A DNA stretch of 64,000 nt, from assembly GCF_013911755.1 (NCBI RefSeq), contig NZ_JACESP010000012.1, positions 1-64,000 of the forward strand, in the 5' to 3' direction. The translations under genes and the position numbers were made by a program. The DNA comes from Sphingosinicella sp. GTDB taxonomy: Bacteria; Pseudomonadota; Alphaproteobacteria; Sphingomonadales; Sphingomonadaceae. Position 1 is the first letter of the stretch, and every line of letters begins with the position of its first letter. Under the pieces are notes generated by a model. The model saw only the letters and a program-made list of their open reading frames with translations. It did no database searches and was not told where the DNA came from. This document shows, one piece after another, positions 57,296 to 64,000 of the stretch.

Positions 57296-58495
57296 TCAGG
57301 CCGCCTTCTTCACTTGCGCCACGATCTTCTTCGCCGCGTCGCCGAGGTTGTCGGCGCTGACGATCGGCAGGCCGCTGTCCGCGAGGATCTGCTTGCCGAG
57401 TTCGACGTTCGTGCCTTCAAGGCGAACGACGAGCGGAACCGAGAGGTTCACCTCGCGCGCCGCCGCGACGATGCCTTCCGCGATGATGTCGCAGCGCATG
57501 ATGCCGCCGAAGATGTTGACGAGGATGCCCTCGACCGCCGGATCGTTAAGGATGATCTTGAACGCCGCCGTCACCTTCTCCTTGGTGGCACCGCCGCCGA
57601 CGTCGAGGAAGTTGGCGGGCTCGGCACCGTTCAGCTTGATGATGTCCATCGTCGCCATGGCGAGGCCCGCGCCGTTCACCATGCACCCGATGTTGCCGTC
57701 GAGCTTCACGTAGGCGAGGTCGTACTTCGACGCCTCTATCTCCATCGCGTCCTCTTCGGTGAGGTCGCGCAGTTCCATGATGTCCGGGTGGCGGAACAGC
57801 GCGTTGCCGTCGAAGCCCATCTTCGCGTCGAGGACGATGAGCTTGCCGTCCGTCGTCTCGACGAGCGGGTTCACTTCGAGCAGCGCAGCATCCGTGGCCT
57901 TGAACGCCGTGTAGAGCTGCTGCGCGATCTTCGCGGCCTGCTTGGCGAGGTCGCCTTCCAGCTTCAGCGCCGCCGCGACGCCGCGGCCGTGGTGCGGCAT
58001 GAAGCCCGAGGCCGGATCGATGCGAATGGTGTGGATCTTCTCGGGCGTGTGCTCGGCGACCTCCTCGATATCCATGCCGCCTTCGGTGGAAACCACGAAA
58101 GCGACACGGCCGACGGCGCGGTCCACGAGCAGCGAGAGGTAATATTCCTTTGCAATCGGCGCGCCCGCTTCGATGTAGAGTCGGTTCACCTGCTTGCCGG
58201 CATCGCCCGTCTGGTGCGTCACGAGCACGCGGCCCAGCATTTCGGCGGCGTTGGCCTTGACCTCTTCAACCGACTTGACGACGCGCACGCCGCCCTTGGC
58301 GTCCGCACCGAGGCCGTTGAAGCGACCCTTGCCGCGTCCGCCCGCATGGATCTGCGACTTTACGACATAGACGGGTCCGGGAAGCTGCTTCGCCGCCGCC
58401 TCGGCCTCATCGGCGGTAAAGGCCGGGAAACCGGCAGAGATCGGCGCGCCGAACTTCGCCAGCAGCTGCTTGGCTTGATATTCGTGGATGTTCAT
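57296..58495 (-). CDS. sucC: Succinyl-CoA synthetase, beta subunit
   Basis: The nucleotide-binding partner of SucD. The 399 residues show an ATP-grasp fold: [20 protein letters not shown] at the start, [19 protein letters not shown], and [37 protein letters not shown]. It lies 9 bases after mdh and 4 before sucD. Confidence 0.98.
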   Translation of the reverse strand: MNIHEYQAKQLLAKFGAPISAGFPAFTADEAEAAAKQLPGPVYVVKSQIHAGGRGKGRFNGLGADAKGGVRVVKSVEEVKANAAEMLGRVLVTHQTGDAGKQVNRLYIEAGAPIAKEYYLSLLVDRAVGRVAFVVSTEGGMDIEEVAEHTPEKIHTIRIDPASGFMPHHGRGVAAALKLEGDLAKQAAKIAQQLYTAFKATDAALLEVNPLVETTDGKLIVLDAKMGFDGNALFRHPDIMELRDLTEEDAMEIEASKYDLAYVKLDGNIGCMVNGAGLAMATMDIIKLNGAEPANFLDVGGGATKEKVTAAFKIILNDPAVEGILVNIFGGIMRCDIIAEGIVAAAREVNLSVPLVVRLEGTNVELGKQILADSGLPIVSADNLGDAAKKIVAQVKKAA

Positions 58496-58504
58496 CAGCG
58501 ATCC

Positions 58505-59476
<972 letters not shown>

Positions 59477-59529
59477 TCACTGAAGGCGATGCGTGGAACG
59501 CCGACCGGACGACCGGCGAAAACGCGATC

Positions 59530-59558
59530 CCGATAGCCCCTGATTCGCGGCGCTGCAA
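59530..59558 (-). promoter_or_regulatory. Candidate promoter of the mdh-suc operon
   Basis: On the minus strand, TTGCAG (59558-59553), 17 bases, TATCGG (59535-59530). It gives a 5' leader of about 55 bases before mdh. Confidence 0.5.
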
Positions 59559-59626
59559 CCGTTCGTAAAAATCCGCACAGCGCAATTTTCTCATTACTGT
59601 GTGCGATGCAGCAAATAAGCCGGGCC

Positions 59627-60745
59627 TTAGGCGGTCCTTACACCATGCCCTTCGGCCATGTAGTCGGCGGACTGCATCTCCATCAGCCGGGAAACCGTGC
59701 GCTCGAATTCGAAGGAATAATCACCGGCAGGATAGAGTTCGGCGGGCGACGCGTCCGCCGCCATCAGCAGCTTTACCCGGTATTCGTAAAGCGCGTCGAT
59801 CAGCGCCACGAAGCGCGTCGCCTCGTTGCGCTTCTCCGGCCCCATCTTCGGCACGCCGACGATGATGACCGTGTGATAGCGCTGCGCGACCGCGAGATAA
59901 TCCGCCGCCCCCCGCGGTTCTCCGCACAGCCGCTTGAACGAGAAGACCGCGACGCCTTTCAGCGACTTGGGCACATACAGCGTGCGTCCGCCGCCCACGT
60001 CGATTGTCTCGGTGGGGACGTGGGCACGGTCCTCGGGCGGGTAGTCGGTGAGGCGGAAAAAGGCTTCGGAGAGCGCGGCGGTCGCTTCGGGGCCGTTCGG
60101 CACGTAGTAGGTCGGCATTCCGGCGAGCCGATCGAGCCGGTAGTCGGTCGGTCCGTTGAGGCTGACGACGTCCAGTTCGCGCTCGATGAGATCGATGAAC
60201 GGCACGAAAAGCTCTCGGCTGAGGCCGTTCTTGTAGAGGTCGCGCGGCGGGCGGTTGGAGGTCGCGACCACAGTGACGCCGTGCGCCATGATCGCGGTGA
60301 ACAGGCGCGAGAGGATCATCGCGTCGGCGACGTTCGTGACTTGAAGCTCGTCGAAGGCGAGCAGGCGCACATCCTTCGCGATATCGTCAGCGACGCGCAG
60401 GATCGGATCGTCGACGTTCTGTTCCCGCCATTTGTGCAGCGCGGCGTGAACCTCCAGCATGAAGGCATGGAAATGCACGCGGCGCTTGGGAATGGCGGGT
60501 GCGGCCTCGTAGAAGAGGTCCATCAGCATCGATTTGCCGCGCCCGACCGCGCCCCACATGTAAATGCCGCGCGGCGCGGCGCGTTCTGCCTTGTTGAACA
60601 GCCGGGAGAGCAGACCGTTCTTTGGCGGACCCGCACGCAGTTCGGCTTCGAGCTTGCCGAGCCGCGCTGCGGCGGCGGCCTGATCGGGATCGGCCTTCAG
60701 TTCATTCGCCGCAATAAGCGCGCTGTACGCCTCGACAACGCTCAA
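59627..60745 (-). CDS. zapE: Cell division ATPase ZapE (AFG1-like)
   Basis: A 372-residue AAA-type ATPase linked to Z-ring constriction and, in relatives, to membrane-protein quality control. It has Walker A GAVGRGKSM, HFHAFMLEVHAALH, Walker B LLAFDELQVTNVADAMIL and the sensor region VATSNRPPRDLYKNGL. The start is a TTG at 60745 that overlaps the upstream thioesterase stop (TTGA), so translation is coupled. Confidence 0.94.
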   Translation of the reverse strand: MSVVEAYSALIAANELKADPDQAAAAARLGKLEAELRAGPPKNGLLSRLFNKAERAAPRGIYMWGAVGRGKSMLMDLFYEAAPAIPKRRVHFHAFMLEVHAALHKWREQNVDDPILRVADDIAKDVRLLAFDELQVTNVADAMILSRLFTAIMAHGVTVVATSNRPPRDLYKNGLSRELFVPFIDLIERELDVVSLNGPTDYRLDRLAGMPTYYVPNGPEATAALSEAFFRLTDYPPEDRAHVPTETIDVGGGRTLYVPKSLKGVAVFSFKRLCGEPRGAADYLAVAQRYHTVIIVGVPKMGPEKRNEATRFVALIDALYEYRVKLLMAADASPAELYPAGDYSFEFERTVSRLMEMQSADYMAEGHGVRTA

Positions 60746-61173
60746 CGCGGCGCGACCTTCCTCAGTACGCCGGAAAAGGACGCGACGGGGCCGTTCTGCT
60801 CGACCATACCGCGCAGGAACAGCAGCTTGCCCGTCTCGCGCGTCACCTCGCCGTGGCCGAAGATATCCTCCCCGGGCACGCCAGCGCCCAAGAACTCGGT
60901 GTTGCAGGTGAGTGTGACGCCGCGGTGCGTGACGAGATGGGGCGCTGCGATGGCGAACAGCGCCTGATCGATAAACGCCATGATGTAGCCGCCGTGCAGC
61001 CGGTCCTGCATATTGCTGTGCGCACGCGCCGTTTCGGAGCGAAACTCGGTCACGCCGTCAGCGCGACGGCGAAAGTAGATATGCCCGATCAGATCGGAGA
61101 AACGTCCCTCGTCAAGCTGACGCCAGCGCTGCCAGCCCTTCAGCGGCCCCTCGGCAATCTCAATGGTCGGCAT
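60742..61173 (-). CDS. Hotdog-fold thioesterase (PaaI type)
   Basis: A 143-residue single hotdog domain with the catalytic-helix motif DRLHGGYIMAFIDQALFAIA and CNTEFLGAGVPGEDIFGHGEVTRETGKLLFLRG. It probably hydrolyses an acyl-CoA; the substrate is unknown. The ATG at 61173 lies 10 bases after the ParA-type gene. Overlaps zapE by TTGA. It differs from the thioesterase at 26.1-26.5 kb in having the usual HGG motif. Confidence 0.88.
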   Translation of the reverse strand: MPTIEIAEGPLKGWQRWRQLDEGRFSDLIGHIYFRRRADGVTEFRSETARAHSNMQDRLHGGYIMAFIDQALFAIAAPHLVTHRGVTLTCNTEFLGAGVPGEDIFGHGEVTRETGKLLFLRGMVEQNGPVASFSGVLRKVAPR

Positions 61174-61183
61174 CGCGTGGCGG

Positions 61184-61933
61184 TCAGGCCTTTCGCGGCC
61201 GCGCCGGGCGGGTGAGCTTGCGTTCGACAGCCGTGACCAGCTTCGAAAACTCCTTGGTTTCCACGGCATCGGGCGCAATCTCGGCGAGCGGCAGACAGTA
61301 GACCGCCATTTCCTCGACCTTGCTCGAATACGGAATCGCGTGGACGTCGGGGCATGCTTCCAGCGTCTCGCGGTGCAGCGCGCGGCGTTTGTCCACCATC
61401 GTGAACACTGGAATTACCGGCGGCTCGCCCTTGTGGTGCCGCGTCAGATGCTCGGCGAGCTGCTCGTTGGTGCGCGCCGAGAGCGGCGACATCGTCATCG
61501 GCTCGACGATGAGGTCCGCCGCGCGGAAGATCTGGTCGGCGAGCAGGCCGAAGCCCGGCGGGCAATCGAGCACGACGCGGTCATAATCTTCTGCGACCGC
61601 CGCTAGCCGCTTCGCCAGCAGCTTCGCGCGCTGCGATTCGACGAGCTGGACATCGAGCTTGCGGAGCGATTCGTCCGCCGCGAGCACATCGAGGCCCGGC
61701 CACTTGCTCGGCACGATATAGGCCTCGATATCGCCGCCGCCGCTTCCGGCGAATAGCTTGCGGGCCTTCTTGCTGGGTTCGACCTGCAACAGGTCCGATG
61801 CCGCGCCCTGCGCGTCGAGATCCCAGAGCAGCGTGCGCCGCTTGGCCTGCGTTGCAAGGAGGTGTGCGAGATTGACAGCCACGGACGTCTTGCCGACGCC
61901 GCCCTTGAGGCTGAAGACTGCGATGACTTTCAT
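61184..61933 (-). CDS. ParA/MinD-type Walker ATPase
   Basis: A 249-residue P-loop ATPase with a deviant Walker A KGGVGKTS (10-17), a WDLDAQGAASDLL motif and VVLDCPPGFGLLADQIF (Walker B region). It lacks an N-terminal HTH and has no parB beside it, so it is more likely a chromosomal positioning or MinD/MipZ-like factor than a plasmid partition protein. GGCGGAG precedes the ATG at 61933. It precedes the thioesterase and zapE on the same strand. Confidence 0.88.
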   Translation of the reverse strand: MKVIAVFSLKGGVGKTSVAVNLAHLLATQAKRRTLLWDLDAQGAASDLLQVEPSKKARKLFAGSGGGDIEAYIVPSKWPGLDVLAADESLRKLDVQLVESQRAKLLAKRLAAVAEDYDRVVLDCPPGFGLLADQIFRAADLIVEPMTMSPLSARTNEQLAEHLTRHHKGEPPVIPVFTMVDKRRALHRETLEACPDVHAIPYSSKVEEMAVYCLPLAEIAPDAVETKEFSKLVTAVERKLTRPARPRKA

Positions 61934-62017
61934 GCCGCTCCGCCGTTGACGTCCTGTTTTTCCATGGCACTCATGTGGCATTTATAAGCCACGTAGCCAA
62001 CAGGGGAATCGCCACCT

Positions 62018-63301
62018 ATGACATCGCAATCCGGGTTCGACCGTCGCAGCCTCCTTGGCGGAATCGCCGCTTTCGGCGGCCTCGCCCTGCTCCCGGCTTG
62101 CGCCGCGACGTCCCGAAGTGCTGCCCCTGCCGCCTCACGCGTCCGCAACTGGGCCGCGCTGACAGCGCTTGCCGAGCGCTATGTGGCGGAGCGCAAGGTG
62201 GCGGGCATGATCATCGGCGTGGGCAACGGCGACGCCCCCGCCTTCTATACTGGCGCGGGAACGCTCGGTTTGCAGCGCGAGACCCCGGTCGATGCAAAGA
62301 GCATCTGGCGGATCTATTCGATGACGAAGCCGGTCACGGGCGTGCTTGCCGCGCAGATGATCAGCGAAGGCGCGCTCGGCCTCGATCAGCCGATCGCCGA
62401 CATCCTCCCGGCGTTCAAAGCCATGAAGGTCGCGATCGACCCCGCAACCAGCCTCGAGGCCCGCGCGGCGAGCGGACCGATCACCGTGCGCCACCTGCTG
62501 ACCCACACCGCGGGGCTCACCTACCACTTCATGCCCAGCGCGGTCGGCAAGGCCTATCGACGTTTCGGACTGATGCCGGGCATGCGCACGGTCGGGCGCG
62601 AGCCGGGCGACGGCGAATCGCCGAGCAGCCTGCAGGCCTTCGCGAACGCTGTTGCCGAATTGCCCCTCGTGGCCGACCCCGGCACGGCATGGAACTACAG
62701 CATTTCGCTCGATGTGCTCGGCGCCGTCATCGAAAAAGTCGCGCGGAAGCCCTTTGAAACGGTGCTGCAGGAACGGCTGCTGACGCCGCTCGCCATGCAC
62801 GACACGGGCTTCTCCGTCCCCGCCGCGTCGATGAACCGGCTGGCGACCAACTATCTGCTGCACAGCAACAACCTCGTGCCCGTCGATGCCCCGCCGAAGA
62901 CCGAGTATGCCGTGCCCGCCAGCTACCCGGCAGGCGGCGGCGGGCTCGTGTCGACGGCGGACGATTACATGCGTTTCATGCGGATGATCACGAACGGCGG
63001 GCAACATAGCGGCAAGCAGATCATTTCGCCCGAAGCCGCGAAACTCGTGGTTTCGAACCTCCTCCCCCAGGGCGTATTCTATGAAGGCAATCAGGGATAC
63101 GGCGCGGGCGGGCGCGTCGTGATTGCGCCCGGACCGGGTCTCATCCCCGGCAGCTACGGCTGGGGCGGCGCGGCAGGCACGCTCGCCTCAGCGCTGCCGG
63201 CGCAGAAGCTCAGCGTCGTGCTGATGACGCAGTACATGCCGCAGCAGGCCTATCCGCTTCCCGAAGAACTGGGGAAAGCGCTCGCCGCAGATCTAGCGTG
63301 A
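62018..63301 (+). CDS. Beta-lactamase-family serine hydrolase, Tat-type lipoprotein
   Basis: A 427-residue penicillin-binding-fold hydrolase (class C beta-lactamase/EstB family). The N-terminus carries twin Arg (RRSLLGG, 9-15) and a lipobox ending in Cys28 (LLPAC), suggesting Tat export and lipid anchoring. The catalytic motifs are SxxK (Ser101, Lys104 in YSMTKPV) and a Tyr motif WNYSISLDVLG; the third motif may be GWGGAAG. Such proteins are often esterases or D-amino peptidases, so antibiotic resistance should not be assumed. Its stop overlaps the pheA end by 9 bases. Confidence 0.9.
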   Translation: MTSQSGFDRRSLLGGIAAFGGLALLPACAATSRSAAPAASRVRNWAALTALAERYVAERKVAGMIIGVGNGDAPAFYTGAGTLGLQRETPVDAKSIWRIYSMTKPVTGVLAAQMISEGALGLDQPIADILPAFKAMKVAIDPATSLEARAASGPITVRHLLTHTAGLTYHFMPSAVGKAYRRFGLMPGMRTVGREPGDGESPSSLQAFANAVAELPLVADPGTAWNYSISLDVLGAVIEKVARKPFETVLQERLLTPLAMHDTGFSVPAASMNRLATNYLLHSNNLVPVDAPPKTEYAVPASYPAGGGGLVSTADDYMRFMRMITNGGQHSGKQIISPEAAKLVVSNLLPQGVFYEGNQGYGAGGRVVIAPGPGLIPGSYGWGGAAGTLASALPAQKLSVVLMTQYMPQQAYPLPEELGKALAADLA

Positions 63302-64000
63302 GCGCGCCTGCGCATAGGTGCCGAGCATCCGCACCCACTTGGTGTGGTATTTGAGCTCGTCGAGTGCGCGTTCGACATTGGGATCGTCGGGGCGCCCCTC
63401 GATGTCCACGTAGAACTCGGCGGCCTGGAACTGGCCGTCACGCATGTAGCTTTCGAGCTTGGTGAGGTTGACGCCGTTGGTGGCGAAACCGCCAAGCGCC
63501 TTGTAGAGCGCGGCGGGCACCGAACGCACTTCGAACAGCAGCGAGGTCATGGCCGGAAGCCCCGCCTCCGGCATCGACGGTTCACGCGCAAGCGACACGA
63601 AGCGCGTGGTGTTGTGCGCCTCGTCCTCGATCCCCTCGGCAAGCGGCGTGAGACCGTAGAGTTGCCCTGCGAGCTGCGAAGCGACTGCGGCCACAGTCTT
63701 GTCGCCATCGTCCGCGACCTTCGCGGCTGAAGCAGCGGTATCGAACGACGCGACCGGGCTGATGCCCCATTCGCGCAGCCGCTTCCGGCATTGGCCGAGC
63801 GCCTGCGGGTGGCTGATCGCGACCTTGACGTCCGAAAGCGCTGCTCCCGGTACCGCGAGCAGCGAGTGCCGCACGCGCACGAAATGCTCGGCAACGATCC
63901 ACAGCCCCGACTCCGGCAGCAGGAAGTGAATGTCGGCGACGCGGCCGTGCAGCGAGTTCTCGATCGGGATGATTGCACGCCCCGCACGCCCCTCGCGCAC
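63293..64000 (-). CDS. pheA: Prephenate dehydratase (5' part beyond window edge)
   Basis: The visible 235 residues are most of a monofunctional prephenate dehydratase, which makes phenylpyruvate for phenylalanine. IIPIENSLHGRVADI, the substrate-binding NTTRFVSLAR, and the C-terminal ACT domain (TSLLFEVRSVPAALYKALGGFATNGVNLTKLES) are present. The first 50-60 residues, with the GPxGTFS-like start, lie beyond 64000. Confidence 0.94.
   Translation of the reverse strand: MREGRAGRAIIPIENSLHGRVADIHFLLPESGLWIVAEHFVRVRHSLLAVPGAALSDVKVAISHPQALGQCRKRLREWGISPVASFDTAASAAKVADDGDKTVAAVASQLAGQLYGLTPLAEGIEDEAHNTTRFVSLAREPSMPEAGLPAMTSLLFEVRSVPAALYKALGGFATNGVNLTKLESYMRDGQFQAAEFYVDIEGRPDDPNVERALDELKYHTKWVRMLGTYAQARSR

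Noticed and set aside
61184-61933. Plasmid partition parA indicating a plasmid or integrated element
   Set aside because: No parB, parS-like repeats or replication gene is nearby, and it lies among chromosomal housekeeping genes.
61965-61980. Possible third sigma-54 promoter before the beta-lactamase-family gene (TGGCAC, then TGGCA)
   Set aside because: GG and GC have the right 10-base spacing, but the -12 element has G for T and I do not see the TTAACYATCG box at 42 bases. Too weak to claim.
62018-63301. Antibiotic-resistance beta-lactamase
   Set aside because: The SxxK and Tyr motifs define the fold only. Many family members are esterases or peptidases and there is no resistance context.

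Overview
The window looks like chromosomal housekeeping DNA from an alphaproteobacterium, most likely a sphingomonad (order Sphingomonadales). The evidence is the high GC content, a C4-pathway 5-aminolevulinate synthase (hemA), methionine synthase split into two genes, an mdh-sucC-sucD-sucA-sucB cluster with lpd nearby, a PEP-CTERM protein, and a short cysteine-pair secreted protein of a type I recall from sphingomonads. I see no rRNA, tRNA, CRISPR array, prophage or insertion sequence. Genes are tightly packed: neighbours often overlap by 4 bases (ATGA, GTGA or TTGA), and several convergent genes share stop-codon bases.

Layout. 0-4 kb: the end of an unknown gene, serB, miaA and a hybrid histidine kinase. 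4-11 kb: branched-chain amino acid synthesis (ilvB-ilvN-ilvC, then leuA behind a leucine-rich leader peptide). Between these lie yceI, a PEP-CTERM gene and a small secreted-protein gene; the last two have sigma-54-like promoters. 11-16 kb: an unknown secreted/membrane pair, rpsD and an S9 peptidase. 16-19 kb: rpiB-glyA-nrdR-RNA methyltransferase operon. 19.5-22.6 kb: patatin, a DUF5694-like protein and hemA. 22.7-28 kb: a six-gene minus-strand string (MOSC, murI, thioesterase, 3-hydroxyisobutyryl-CoA hydrolase, ATP-grasp, alpha/alpha-toroid protein). 28-38 kb: hemB with a fused transporter-like/spermidine-synthase gene, an amidohydrolase, a beta-hydroxyacid dehydrogenase, threonine dehydratase, a second ATP-grasp gene, an orphan motB, bpt and a small calcium-binding-repeat protein. 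38-43.7 kb: methionine cycle operon (ArsR-methyltransferase regulator, metF, split metH). 43.7-49.9 kb: mlaA, an Ala/Asp-rich lipoprotein, groES-groEL under CIRCE, sppA and a small secreted protein. 49.9-59.5 kb: TCA-cycle genes (lpd, sucB, sucA, sucD, sucC, mdh) with a putative 2-oxoglutarate oxygenase on the opposite strand between sucB and lpd. 59.6-64 kb: zapE, a thioesterase, a ParA-type ATPase, a beta-lactamase-family lipoprotein and the 3' part of pheA.

The metabolic genes form coherent sets. serB, glyA, metF and metH connect serine, one-carbon units and methionine. ilvA (threonine dehydratase) feeds ilvB-N-C and leuA. hemA and hemB begin tetrapyrrole synthesis. sucA-D, lpd and mdh cover half of the TCA cycle.

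The most interesting signals are regulatory: paired -24/-12 promoters sharing an upstream box at identical spacing in front of two secreted-protein genes; a leucine attenuator whose leader peptide may be translated from a leaderless RNA; and a palindrome that fills the spacer and -10 of the methionine-operon promoter, also predicted to give a leaderless mRNA.
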